This document shows positions 6,898-14,209 of a stretch of 20,886 bases of DNA, in pieces. The first letter of the stretch is position 1, and every line of letters begins with the position of its first letter. This DNA is from a virus, in IMG/VR virus record IMGVR_UViG_3300037628_000234, positions 1 to 20,886 of that record; one strand, given 5' to 3'. The position numbers and the translations under genes were made by a program. The notes below the pieces were generated by a model that was not told the origin of the DNA, searched no databases, and was given only the letters and a program-made list of their open reading frames with translations.

Positions 6898-7938
6898 GTG
6901 AGTAATTTAGAAAGTTTTTTTGGTGGTGGGTCAAGTGGTACACCCGATGGTTTTCCTCCTACACCAGCAGGCAACAGCCTAGAATCAACAGGACACACAA
7001 GGTTCTACCCTATAGCAAGCTCTGTTGATTCTATACGTGTACCTCAATCCCCTTTTAGCGCGGGAACTGCTACGCTAGGCTATCGTCGTGAAGACGCTAC
7101 TGGGTCTGGTGGAGCGTCAGAGTGGCTGATCGACTGGACTGCCATAGCTGCATTTACCGGATGGACCTTAACCACCCTTGATGATGCAAAATTCCACACT
7201 TCTTGTATTCGTTCTGGCAAAATATATATAGGATTTTATGATGCAGCTAATGCTGGGAGTGGGGGTGCTGTTAGTTATATATGCAGGGCAGACCTTACCA
7301 CTGGTGCAATAGAGGCGGTGACACTGATAGATAGTGCAGCCATAAGCACGTCTGTTATCCCCGCTGCAAGCGTAGCAATAGCTATGGATGGTACGGTAGA
7401 TGATTGTGTGTTCTGGGATATCTCAAGCACAGGTAATCTCCGTATGGCTTTTAAAACATCAGGCAGTGCATTGACAAGTAAAGGAATTTCATTTGTAGAG
7501 CTACAAAGTGATTTCGCAACAGTCGTTACGGAGGTGGTTTATTTCGACTATGCCTCGACTTTTGGGTTCAGTGTTCCAAGCAATAAAAACGTGGCGTATT
7601 TTGCAGATGATTTATCATTCTTCCTTACCGGAGACACTACCGACATAAAGCTGGTGGTGCCCAGTCACGGCGTCATATCTATAGCATCGTCCACCAATGA
7701 GTCATTCATCATGCAGGGACAAAGCATGTTTGCTGCAATGGTGTCAACTGAGTTTAGCGCGACAGTGAACGTATTTCACCATGTCACTGATACTGCTATT
7801 GAGATACGTAGACATATGACCTCGGTAACATCAGAAACTAATGGAGAGCGAGCAGTGACACGTATGGAGGTCAACCGAGCAGAGATAGATAACTATGGCA
7901 GGGAACTTGCTGAAAAATATGCGGGGATAATCTTATGA
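6898..7938 (+). CDS. Putative tail fiber/adhesin with foreign base composition
   Basis: 346 residues from a GTG start preceded by GGAGGG. The first 45 residues are Gly/Ser/Pro-rich (FFGGGSSGTPDGFPPTPAG), a likely flexible anchor. The rest is a Ser/Thr/Ala/Val-rich beta protein with repeated short strands (KIYIGFYDAANAGSGGAVSYICRADLTTGAIE, then TDIKLVVPSHGVISIASS) and a short charged helical C-terminus ending YGRELAEKYAGIIL. No enzymatic motif is recognised. The position after the baseplate genes and the variable style suggest the receptor-binding protein. From about base 7030 the gene holds about 38 CpG in 0.92 kb, against almost none in surrounding genes, and uses CGT/CGA arginine codons. 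This points to recent import of the distal part. Confidence 0.6.
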   Translation: MSNLESFFGGGSSGTPDGFPPTPAGNSLESTGHTRFYPIASSVDSIRVPQSPFSAGTATLGYRREDATGSGGASEWLIDWTAIAAFTGWTLTTLDDAKFHTSCIRSGKIYIGFYDAANAGSGGAVSYICRADLTTGAIEAVTLIDSAAISTSVIPAASVAIAMDGTVDDCVFWDISSTGNLRMAFKTSGSALTSKGISFVELQSDFATVVTEVVYFDYASTFGFSVPSNKNVAYFADDLSFFLTGDTTDIKLVVPSHGVISIASSTNESFIMQGQSMFAAMVSTEFSATVNVFHHVTDTAIEIRRHMTSVTSETNGERAVTRMEVNRAEIDNYGRELAEKYAGIIL

Positions 7939-8402
7939 GTGTATTAGTTAGCTGGACAGCCCAAACAGCTGGGCCGCTAGTAAGAGGCCTCTACCCTGCT
8001 GGACTTAGCCACTTAGACTTTGACAGCTCCCCAGATAATGAGGCTGTAGGTGGCCTACTAGTAGCCTTGTATAATGGAGATCCTTCCCCAGCAGCTATGG
8101 CTGTCTTTGGTATGACTGAGTACACTGACCCATATCCCCCAATACCAGTTATTGTACACAGAACCAGAGTAACTGGTAGAGAGCTGATTGCCCTATTTGA
8201 TTCTAGGGATGAAGAGATTTGGGACAGGGTTGAAGAGTCTGGAGCTCAAGCGGCTAAAGATTTTAGAGAAGCTGTAGCTAGAAACTTAGATAGACGAGTA
8301 AGCTTGACAGCTTCATTTATTACTGATGCCTTTGCTTTAATGGTTCCTAATATATGCAGCCAGGATGACCTTGACTTTGTTTCCTTGGGGGTTGAGGTAT
8401 GA
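7935..8402 (+). CDS. Unknown protein downstream of adhesin (possible fiber partner)
   Basis: 155 residues; ATG overlaps the adhesin stop (ATGA). It has a Trp/Gly/Pro-rich N-terminal half (VSWTAQTAGPLVRGLYPAGL; GDPSPAAMAVFG; EYTDPYPPIPVIVHRTRVTG) and a helical C-terminal half (ELIALFDSRDEEIWDRVEESGAQAAKDFREAV). I do not recognise the family. The overlap with the adhesin gene suggests a linked job such as chaperone or adaptor, which is inference only. Its composition returns to the CpG-poor background, so it was probably not brought in together with the adhesin segment. Confidence 0.65.
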   Translation: MSVLVSWTAQTAGPLVRGLYPAGLSHLDFDSSPDNEAVGGLLVALYNGDPSPAAMAVFGMTEYTDPYPPIPVIVHRTRVTGRELIALFDSRDEEIWDRVEESGAQAAKDFREAVARNLDRRVSLTASFITDAFALMVPNICSQDDLDFVSLGVEV

Positions 8403-8641
8403 GATATTTAATACTCTTATCAATCTTATTGTTAGCTTCCTGTGGAGCCACTCCACTATCAAAGGATAGTGGTACACAATATATGATGGTCTCACAAGCT
8501 TGTGCCAGCTTTGTTCAAGCTTTAATAACTGGTGATGCCTGTATTTGGAAAATGACTAACACAGATTCTAAAGTAAAATGGGATTTTACAGCAACAGGTA
8601 AGGATGAGTGGACAGTAATAAGTACACCTAGTGAGGAATAG
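8399..8641 (+). CDS. Small lipoprotein (o-spanin-like candidate)
   Basis: 80 residues; ATG overlaps the previous stop (ATGA). The N-terminus MRYLILLSILLLASCGA is a lipoprotein signal: one Arg, a hydrophobic core, and lipobox L-A-S-C with Cys15 as the lipidated residue. The +2 residue is Gly, so the mature protein should go to the outer membrane of a Gram-negative host. The mature part of about 66 residues is short, with one further Cys pair (SQACAS...GDACIW) and no Pro-rich stretch. It could be an outer-membrane spanin subunit (Rz1-like), a superinfection-exclusion lipoprotein, or a host-surface modifier. Position next to lipase and a membrane coiled-coil protein favours a lysis or envelope role. 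Confidence 0.75.
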   Translation: MRYLILLSILLLASCGATPLSKDSGTQYMMVSQACASFVQALITGDACIWKMTNTDSKVKWDFTATGKDEWTVISTPSEE

Positions 8642-8643
8642 CA

Positions 8644-9309
8644 ATGCATGGGGCCTACTTAGATTCTCTAAGGCTAGATGAACTGCCCATCCCTATCTCA
8701 GATGCTTTACATTTTGCAGATGACAGCTACACAGAAGTAACCTATTGTGAGAAAGAAGTAGAGTGTTGGGTTGAGGAATTTGATAGTCACACTATTGTAG
8801 CTTATAGGGGTACAGAAGGAAGTGGTATCTTCAGCAAAGGGGGATGGAGAGACTTAACCAGAGATATTAGGGCTTTCCCTTGGAAGGATAAAAGAATTGG
8901 CTGGTGCCATGCGGGATTCCTCAAAGGAGCCCGTAGAGTTGTAGACAAACATCTGATGACTATGGTGAGTAGAGCCAAGCCTGTTATCTTTATAGGCCAT
9001 AGCTTAGGGGGTGCCCTCTCTGTCATCTCTGCAATACTAATGAAGCTGGCAGGGTTTAATGTCACAGGCCTCATTACATTCGGCGCTCCCAGAGCACTCT
9101 ACAAGAGTGCCTATAGAGTGGCCAAGTCCCTGAAAATCCCCACTTGGCAATTCTCTAACCCTGGAGATCCAGTGGCAGATATGCCTGCCAAGTTTCTAGG
9201 GTGTTACCACCTCTTGGAGATTGAAACAGATAGAGAGGCCAGAGGCTACTCCATTGGCAACAATCATATGATGAACAGATACTATGAGGCTTTTGAATGG
9301 GCAATGTAG
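8644..9309 (+). CDS. Class 3 lipase (alpha/beta hydrolase)
   Basis: 221 residues with a full lipase class 3 layout. An oxyanion strand reads IVAYRGTE (51-58), and WRDLTRDI (68-75) and HAGFLKG (89-95) follow. The nucleophile elbow is IGHSLGGA (117-124) with Ser120. ITFGAPR (144-150) comes next, then NPGDPVADMP with Asp175, and His208 in NNHMM. The catalytic triad Ser120-Asp175-His208 is thus intact. No signal peptide or membrane segment is visible, so it acts in the cytoplasm, is released with the help of a holin-like pore, or is a virion part. Substrate cannot be told; phospholipid or other acyl esters are typical. It lies between the lipoprotein and a gene overlapping its end by 13 bases, so all are probably co-expressed late. 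Confidence 0.9.
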   Translation: MHGAYLDSLRLDELPIPISDALHFADDSYTEVTYCEKEVECWVEEFDSHTIVAYRGTEGSGIFSKGGWRDLTRDIRAFPWKDKRIGWCHAGFLKGARRVVDKHLMTMVSRAKPVIFIGHSLGGALSVISAILMKLAGFNVTGLITFGAPRALYKSAYRVAKSLKIPTWQFSNPGDPVADMPAKFLGCYHLLEIETDREARGYSIGNNHMMNRYYEAFEWAM

Positions 9310-9842
9310 ATAAAGCCTTAGCAGGCCCTTGGGTGACGGATTCACTTGAGGATAACTTAACACAAGAGAGTGAGCAGGGAAGAATGATAGAGACTGAGCG
9401 AGAAGACATTGTAAGAAACTACGCTAGAAACCTGGACAAGGAACCTAGTGAGTTTATCAACATGCTCTCAAGTGAGACACAGAGAGCTGTGTGGCTTCTC
9501 ACAGAGGATTTGGAGGTGGTTTGGTATTCAGACTACACCTACACCCTGACAGACTGCCTAGCAGGCTTCAGGGGCTTTGACTACAACCTCCAGATGCCAA
9601 ACATGACTGAATTCCTCAGGGAGCTTGCCTCCACAGGAGCACCCACCTCATCTGTCTACCATAGTAAGGATGGGGACTATGATGTTATGTGCTACCCTAT
9701 GTCTAAAGATGATGGGCCTGTGGGATATACAGTTACACTTTCCAAAGGGATAAAGTCAAAACTATCTCGATTATACAACTCCTCAAAAGGACGTAAAGAG
9801 AAGCTATGCTCATTGAACTTATCAGTGTTGGAAACGTCCTAA
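9297..9842 (+). CDS. Unknown protein, weakly PAS-like
   Basis: 181 residues; the ATG lies inside the last codons of the lipase gene. The N-terminal 60 residues are acidic and helical (LEDNLTQESEQGRMIETEREDIVRNYA). The centre reads RAVWLLTEDLEVVWYSDYTYTLTDCLAGFRG, and a later strand pair is DYDVMCYPMSKDDGPVGYTVTLSKG. The order 'VWLLTEDLEVVWYS...' and the closing sheet recall a PAS fold, but the likeness is weak and no ligand residues can be named. The C-terminus is basic. Its overlap with the lipase implies shared expression. Function unknown. Confidence 0.6.
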   Translation: MGNVDKALAGPWVTDSLEDNLTQESEQGRMIETEREDIVRNYARNLDKEPSEFINMLSSETQRAVWLLTEDLEVVWYSDYTYTLTDCLAGFRGFDYNLQMPNMTEFLRELASTGAPTSSVYHSKDGDYDVMCYPMSKDDGPVGYTVTLSKGIKSKLSRLYNSSKGRKEKLCSLNLSVLETS

Positions 9843-10138
9843 AATTAGGAGTTACTTTAGTAGGTGCCTTGGGTGTTTATATTGGAGTTTGGAAAAGATA
9901 TGTAAAGAAGAAAGAGGATAGTGCTGTACAGGCTGCTGAGTTAAAAAAGCAGTTGGAAGAGATAGAAGAGAAGATAAAGGGAGCTTTGGAGTCTGATAAA
10001 GAGTTGGTGGAACACATGCACCTAGAGGATCTACGGTACATAGAGGTGTCCACCACCCAGAAGGTTCATACCGAGGCCCTTAAAGACCTCGACAGGGATT
10101 TCCAAGAATTGATTAAAATTATTATTGAGAAGGCTTAA
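9806..10138 (+). CDS. Membrane-anchored coiled-coil protein (i-spanin/holin-like candidate)
   Basis: 110 residues; the start overlaps the previous gene by 37 bases and has GAGAAG upstream. One transmembrane segment lies at about residues 10-28 (VLKLGVTLVGALGVYIGVW), followed by RYVKKK. A long charged coiled coil runs from about 36 to 108 (ELKKQLEEIEEKIKGALES and onwards). The topology (short N-terminus, one membrane helix, coiled coil) fits an inner-membrane spanin or a small XhlA-like lysis accessory. If the coiled coil is periplasmic it could pair with the lipoprotein at 8399-8641. The basic stretch after the helix argues for a cytoplasmic C-terminus by the positive-inside rule, which weakens the spanin idea. 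It is the last gene of the + strand operon. Confidence 0.6.
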   Translation: MLIELISVGNVLKLGVTLVGALGVYIGVWKRYVKKKEDSAVQAAELKKQLEEIEEKIKGALESDKELVEHMHLEDLRYIEVSTTQKVHTEALKDLDRDFQELIKIIIEKA

Positions 10139-10143
10139 AGCTC

Positions 10144-10653
10144 CTACAGCCAAGTCTTCTTGTGATGCTTCAGCTGCCACATCCTGTCTTTTATCCCATC
10201 ACTGGCAACTCCGTTGCCATTGTCATCCAGTTGGCTAAGCCAAGCTTTGTCACTCCTCTCCTCGCTAGTAATAAACTTAGCATTCACTATTTTGTTTCCC
10301 TCCCTAACAGGGCCTATCTCCTCCCACCATCCTGCCCTGTGGACACTGCACCCCAGTTGATATAAGATGCTATTCTTATTAAACACTGAGAGGTTATTCC
10401 ATCCCCCAGCTACCATGCTCTCATCCAAGGTCTCCAAATCCTCCAGCATGATAGTCTTCCTGACTTTAATCAAATCTGGGGAGTTGTATTCTCCCAAGAA
10501 ATAATTTAACTCTTCATACTTGGAGAGTGCCCTCTTTTGAGCCTCAGCTTTAGCTTCCTTGTAGTCCATTCCCTCGTCTATCAACTCCCCTAAGTACTGC
10601 GTATAGTCATATTGTACATCCCTTACATTATCTTTTGTGATTGGTGGTGCCAT
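10144..10653 (-). CDS. Unknown protein, last gene of the - strand operon
   Basis: 169 residues with GAGGAG at good spacing before ATG. The N-terminal half is helical and charged (YTQYLGELIDEGMDYKEAKAEAQKRALSKYEEL). The C-terminal half has conserved-looking aromatic residues (MVAGGWNNLSVFNKNSILYQLGCSVHRAGWWEEIGPVREGNKIVNAKFITSEER) and ends with a basic tail KHHKKTWL. I do not recognise the family. It ends five bases from the end of the opposing + strand operon. No hairpin with a U run is visible in the gap, so transcription from both sides may overlap here. Confidence 0.7.
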   Translation of the reverse strand: MAPPITKDNVRDVQYDYTQYLGELIDEGMDYKEAKAEAQKRALSKYEELNYFLGEYNSPDLIKVRKTIMLEDLETLDESMVAGGWNNLSVFNKNSILYQLGCSVHRAGWWEEIGPVREGNKIVNAKFITSEERSDKAWLSQLDDNGNGVASDGIKDRMWQLKHHKKTWL

Positions 10654-10668
10654 TATTGTTTCTCCTCC

Positions 10669-10884
10669 TCAGGAATTCACCCAAACCCTAGCTTCATTCA
10701 TGCTTTCCTGTAACTCATCAAGCTTTGCCTTGGCCCTCATCTTGAGGTGTGCCACTTCCTCTTCATTACATTGCTCTATTGAAGAGGCCAGTTCATCAGC
10801 TTGCCACTTGAGGCTTCCACTCTCCTCAAACCCATTGGCCCCAAGGCAGTTGGCTACAATTAAATAGAAGTATTTTGATTTCAA
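10669..10884 (-). CDS. Small unknown protein
   Basis: 71 residues from a TTG start nine bases after GGAGG; the start overlaps the MazG-like gene stop. Residues 1-15 are hydrophobic with KSKYFYLIVANCLGANG; the rest is acidic and helical (ELASSIEQCNEEEVAHLKMRAKAKLDELQESMNEA). It could be a small soluble helical protein. The N-terminus is too short and broken to call a membrane helix with confidence. Function unknown. Confidence 0.55.
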   Translation of the reverse strand: MKSKYFYLIVANCLGANGFEESGSLKWQADELASSIEQCNEEEVAHLKMRAKAKLDELQESMNEARVWVNS

Positions 10885-11381
10885 AATTTCTTACCTCCTT
10901 CAGCAGCCCTAGCTTCTGGGGAATGATCCCCATCAATAGCCCTCTGCTGGTTATATCTGAGCTTGTCAATTAAAGCCCCTCCCAAGTCTAGCTTATACCT
11001 CCCCGCATAGTCAAACACTCTGATTAATACATCAGCCAGTTCCACTTCTTCCATGGGCCTCTCTGGGAGGTGGTCATCTGGTATATCTTTCCTAACTCCT
11101 TCCATAGCTTCAGATACTTCTGAGTGGATTAGGCAGAGTTTGGTGGCTTTGGTAGTGTCCTCTAGTCTACTTAACACTGACTTTAGGTGTGTCTCCCAAA
11201 GCCCTTCCTCATCTCCTGATGAGGGGGAAATTATCTCCTCTAGGAAGAGTACATCTTCTTCATCCCACCACCCAGAGTCCTTGGACAGAGTGTGGCATAG
11301 TTCTGAGAAGTAGTTAATCTCCACACCATTCAATTCTTTTAGGTTAAATAAGGCTGTGTTACCATCTTGCATTACACTCAT
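10881..11381 (-). CDS. MazG-like nucleotide pyrophosphohydrolase
   Basis: 166 residues with GGAGG before ATG. The key segment is KATKLCLIHSEVSEAMEGVRK, followed by ERPMEEVELADVLIRVFDYAGRYKLDLGGALIDKLRYNQQR. The 'E.SE..E' helix and the 'EE.ELAD..IR..D' helix provide the four acidic Mg-binding positions of the all-alpha NTP pyrophosphatase (MazG) fold. Members convert (d)NTPs to monophosphates; in phages they are thought to adjust nucleotide pools or lower ppGpp effects. An acidic N-terminal extension of about 75 residues has no known motif. It overlaps both neighbours by about 4 bases, as part of the long - strand operon. Confidence 0.82.
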   Translation of the reverse strand: MSVMQDGNTALFNLKELNGVEINYFSELCHTLSKDSGWWDEEDVLFLEEIISPSSGDEEGLWETHLKSVLSRLEDTTKATKLCLIHSEVSEAMEGVRKDIPDDHLPERPMEEVELADVLIRVFDYAGRYKLDLGGALIDKLRYNQQRAIDGDHSPEARAAEGGKKF

Positions 11382-11647
11382 TCTGCCTCCTGTATTTTAT
11401 CTATTGTGGAGACAATCTCCAGGAGCCTCTCCTTGAAAGCCACTAGCTCTTCAGTAACCTCTATGTGTCTAACACCATTTGGTGAACAACTATTCATTTC
11501 AATATAGTTGTCCATAGCCTCCTTCAAGATTCCTTTCAAGCTAAACTCTTCAGTGTCCCTCTCATCAAAGAAACAACTCACCTCTAAGTCTCCCTTGTCT
11601 CCCACATAAGGGTAAAAATCTACTTCTACCTCAATTGTCTTTTTCAT
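11378..11647 (-). CDS. Small unknown acidic protein
   Basis: 89 residues. It starts MKKTIEVEVDFYPYVGDKGDLEVSCFF with two likely beta strands. A middle helix follows (LKGILKEAMDNYIEM), then a C-terminal helix (EELVAFKERLLEIVSTIDKIQEAE). The beta-beta-alpha-alpha order gives no firm family. Its start lies within the end of the DUF3310 gene and its stop overlaps the MazG-like gene, so it is translated as part of that set. Function unknown. Confidence 0.65.
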   Translation of the reverse strand: MKKTIEVEVDFYPYVGDKGDLEVSCFFDERDTEEFSLKGILKEAMDNYIEMNSCSPNGVRHIEVTEELVAFKERLLEIVSTIDKIQEAE

Positions 11648-12344
11648 GATTCATCTCATCCAAGTTGCTCAGGGCCATTAGCCCATAGTGTAAAATCTTG
11701 AGTATATCTTTCCTGTTATGTCCAGCCTTTATCCCAAATCTGTCAGCATACTTCTGTATGTTTGTAGTACAGAAGATAAGGCCCCTCTCTGGGATCTTTG
11801 ATATCAGCTGGGTGGTTTGTATCTTCCCCCTGTTGGCTGCATAGTGCTGGGAGTAGGTGCTGTCCACATAGTCTTTCACCTCTTGGAGATACACATCCTC
11901 ATTGAAGATGTAGTCTATGTCTTCACCCTTAGTGGAACAATCCCCAAAGATGTCAGATAAGTCATCTGCCAGCACCCTGGGTGTGTTGTCAAGGTCCCCC
12001 TCCTCTATATCCTCATCAACAGGAACAGCCCCCTTGCAATCCCTTAGATATATCCCTGTGGCATCTGGGTAAAGCTCCCAGAACATTCCAGACACTAGTA
12101 GCTTTTTGTAAGCACCCGCTGTCATCGTGCAGAGTGGTTGTTTGATTAGGGTGTAACACTCTGGGTGTTTTGTGTTAAAATCAAAGTACATAGTAAGATT
12201 TCTATTACAGCGCTCTCCCTCCAGTGTATAGTCTATTGCCTCCCACCCTTCTTCTGGGGCAAAAACCTTATCCACTATCTTGATGTAGCATCCCCCATGA
12301 TCATCCAAGTATGACCACCACTGCCCAACTTTAACCTCATTCAT
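11631..12344 (-). CDS. DUF3310-domain protein with N-terminal extension
   Basis: 237 residues. Residues about 166-226 read QHYAANRGKIQTTQLIS, then IFCTTNIQKYADRFGIKAG and DILKILHYGLMAL. This matches the phage DUF3310 pattern ('HY....IQ..DLI...F..GN..KY..R...K.....DL.KA..Y'). The domain is common in phage nucleotide or DNA metabolism regions and is of unknown biochemistry. The first 130 residues are a separate beta-rich part (VGQWWSYLDDHGGCYIKIVDKVFAPEEGW) that I cannot place, then an acidic linker. The ATG overlaps the stop of the HAD-like gene. It sits with MazG-like and HAD-like genes, in line with a nucleotide-pool role, which is inference. Confidence 0.7.
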   Translation of the reverse strand: MNEVKVGQWWSYLDDHGGCYIKIVDKVFAPEEGWEAIDYTLEGERCNRNLTMYFDFNTKHPECYTLIKQPLCTMTAGAYKKLLVSGMFWELYPDATGIYLRDCKGAVPVDEDIEEGDLDNTPRVLADDLSDIFGDCSTKGEDIDYIFNEDVYLQEVKDYVDSTYSQHYAANRGKIQTTQLISKIPERGLIFCTTNIQKYADRFGIKAGHNRKDILKILHYGLMALSNLDEMNHEKDN

Positions 12345-12919
12345 TTAAACCACCCCATATATCCATCCTCCCAGCCAGTTAACCTTCTAGTGGTGAGCCA
12401 CTCAGGTTCATCCTGTGTGTAAGGAGTGTCAATCCTAATCCTCACTACCTCCTCAGGAAACTTGTTCAATACAGCATTCCTGTCATCTATCACCCAATCT
12501 GCCTTGAGGTAGTGCTTCTCCTGTAAGGCAGCAAAACCCCCATTATCTCCAAACCTGACAAAGGGAAACCACTCCTTGCACCACTTAACCTTACTTGAGA
12601 AATGCCCTTTCTTGGTGTGGGAAGCAAAGACTATGTGTATCCCTTCTCTAGCCACCTCCTCTAAGGCTCTCACAGCCCCTGAGAAGGGTTCTAGCTCAGA
12701 GTAGAGCGTTGGTATAGACCAGTACATCATTAGGGCGTCACGGTCTACACAGGACCTCTCAGCTAGGTCCTCAGCATATAGGTCCCTTAAGTCATAGGGA
12801 CACCCCTCCACTATGGGCTTTTCTTCCACTTGGAGCTGCTCAGCTATCCAAGAGTTCCAAGAAGCCCCAGTGTCTACGAGGGTGCAGTCTATGTCTATGA
12901 CTAAGACCTTGGGATTCAC
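12341..12919 (-). CDS. HAD-superfamily phosphatase, 5'(3')-deoxyribonucleotidase-like
   Basis: 192 residues from GTG at 12919, which overlaps the upstream TGA (GTGA) and has GAGGAG eight bases before. A longer open frame to 12979 would run well into the upstream gene and is less likely. HAD motif I is VLVIDIDCTLVD (Asp9 nucleophile, Asp11, Thr13). Motif II is the strand IHIVFASHTKK. Motif IV is HYLKADWVIDDRNAVL with the acidic pair in DDR, and a lysine precedes it. Such enzymes dephosphorylate small molecules, often (d)NMPs, and phage versions lie in nucleotide operons. The MazG-like neighbour would produce dNMPs, so the pair could act in sequence. Confidence 0.8.
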   Translation of the reverse strand: MNPKVLVIDIDCTLVDTGASWNSWIAEQLQVEEKPIVEGCPYDLRDLYAEDLAERSCVDRDALMMYWSIPTLYSELEPFSGAVRALEEVAREGIHIVFASHTKKGHFSSKVKWCKEWFPFVRFGDNGGFAALQEKHYLKADWVIDDRNAVLNKFPEEVVRIRIDTPYTQDEPEWLTTRRLTGWEDGYMGWFK

Positions 12920-13272
12920 TCTTTCATCTCCTCTAATACTCCAGCATCGTTCATTGCTTGTATTCCACTTGTGGTCCAATTGTCCTTTATAAGGTCCACT
13001 ACCCAGTCAACAGGGATGGTAAACTTATGTCCACCTCTGTTGGGATTAGAGAGTTCCTTGCAGAAATCCCCTATGAGTTCTGCCCACACTGCATCAGGGT
13101 TAAGGACCATATTAACCACTTGTTCCCCCTCTTCACCAGACTCAAGATCAATGCACTTTCTAATGAGGGAGTTAAACCCAAGAGAGAGTATAGCTTCCTT
13201 CTCTTCTGGGGAGAGGTCCAACTCACAGTTTGCACTCCCATCTTCATTCTCTGTTAACTCTAATACTTTCAT
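12916..13272 (-). CDS. Unknown acidic protein
   Basis: 118 residues with AGGAG before ATG. It begins with a strand MKVLELTENEDGSANCELDLS, then PEEKEAILSLGFNSLIRKCIDLESG, a turn pattern often seen in small phage proteins. It ends with helices (WVVDLIKDNWTTSGIQAMNDAGVLEEMKE). No family is recognised. The stop overlaps the GTG of the HAD-like gene, so the two are translationally coupled, but this alone does not give a function. Confidence 0.7.
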   Translation of the reverse strand: MKVLELTENEDGSANCELDLSPEEKEAILSLGFNSLIRKCIDLESGEEGEQVVNMVLNPDAVWAELIGDFCKELSNPNRGGHKFTIPVDWVVDLIKDNWTTSGIQAMNDAGVLEEMKE

Positions 13273-13273
13273 G

Positions 13274-14209
13274 TTATGCTCCTATCCACCTTCCTTTACT
13301 ATTTAACATCATTGGTACTGTGTATGGTACACCATCTAGGATAACTCCACAACCTAAAATTGGCCTTTTAACAATATTATTTTTATCATACCTAAATGCT
13401 GGGGCTCTGGGGTCTATCAAACACCCCACACTCATGCTCCATCTAAGAAGGTCTGTATCTGATGTGTAAGCTACACAAAATTCACTGTGGTGATGACCTT
13501 GTACAGAACAATAGCTATACTTGGTTGCATTATTCCTGGTGTTGGCACTCACAGAATGTACTAATAAGCATTTATTATCTCCCACCTTAAAGTAGTGATG
13601 ACTCCCCCACTCCCAGCCTCCCTTAAGCCCATAAATGTTATTAGGGTGTGCCACCCAATCCAAGGGGATGTCAGCTGATTGAGCTTTCCTCTTTGGGAGT
13701 AGGTCATGATTGCCTGTGCTTATTAACAACTCTGGGAAGATTTCCTCCAACTCTTTACAAGCCTCCCTGGAGTATTTGATCTCATCCTTACCAGAATAGC
13801 AGTCCCACTCTTTCTCGTGGTAGCTCGGGAAATGGTTATCATTCATATCCCCAACAGATACAGCTCCGTCTATGCCCCAGTAACCCTTAACCCAGCTTAG
13901 GAACTTGAATGTATCCTCATGGTGATAAGGAAAGTGTGTATCACTAATGACTAATATTCTGTTGCCTATACTCCAAACTCCATCTTCACCTTGCTTATAG
14001 GCTTTATGAACTGTTGGGGTGTGGTCAAAGTTACTAGTGATTTGTAGTCTCTGTTGGTGCCACCCTACAAAGGTTTCCCCTCTTAGCAGGTCCCCAATTG
14101 TGGAACTGGGGATGTCTAGTTTACACCCTATCTCCTTTTGTGTTAGTCCTTCTTGGTCCAGTGAGAAGACCAGTTCTTTGGTTTTATCATCTTTTAAACT
14201 ATATGTCAT
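13274..14209 (-). CDS. Calcineurin-like metallophosphoesterase with N-terminal helix-turn-helix
   Basis: 311 residues. Residues about 18-44 (GLTQKEIGCKLDIPSSTIGDLL) form a clear helix-turn-helix of the resolvase/MerR-like kind. The catalytic domain has all five metallophosphoesterase blocks: ISDTH with Asp90 and His92, GDMND with Asp121 and Asp124, GNHD (166-169), LLVHS with His218 and GHHH (238-241). These bind two metal ions and hydrolyse phosphomono- or diesters, including nucleic acids or nucleotides. Phage proteins with this architecture lie in replication operons; their substrate is not established to my knowledge. The ATG overlaps the upstream stop (ATGA). It could partner the Rad50-like ATPase at 18481 in gp46/gp47 fashion, but the HTH and lack of a capping domain speak against it. 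Confidence 0.88.
   Translation of the reverse strand: MTYSLKDDKTKELVFSLDQEGLTQKEIGCKLDIPSSTIGDLLRGETFVGWHQQRLQITSNFDHTPTVHKAYKQGEDGVWSIGNRILVISDTHFPYHHEDTFKFLSWVKGYWGIDGAVSVGDMNDNHFPSYHEKEWDCYSGKDEIKYSREACKELEEIFPELLISTGNHDLLPKRKAQSADIPLDWVAHPNNIYGLKGGWEWGSHHYFKVGDNKCLLVHSVSANTRNNATKYSYCSVQGHHHSEFCVAYTSDTDLLRWSMSVGCLIDPRAPAFRYDKNNIVKRPILGCGVILDGVPYTVPMMLNSKGRWIGA

Noticed and set aside
10139-10143. Bidirectional terminator between the converging operons
   Set aside because: Only five bases separate the stops, and no stable hairpin with a U run is visible in or near the gap on either strand.
12920-12979. Longer start for the HAD-like gene
   Set aside because: It would overlap the upstream gene by 60 bases; GTG at 12919 has GAGGAG and the usual GTGA overlap, and motif I then lies at the normal distance from the start.
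12958-13306. + strand open frames of about 100 codons
   Set aside because: They lie opposite two coupled - strand genes with good ribosome binding sites and have no recognisable motif.
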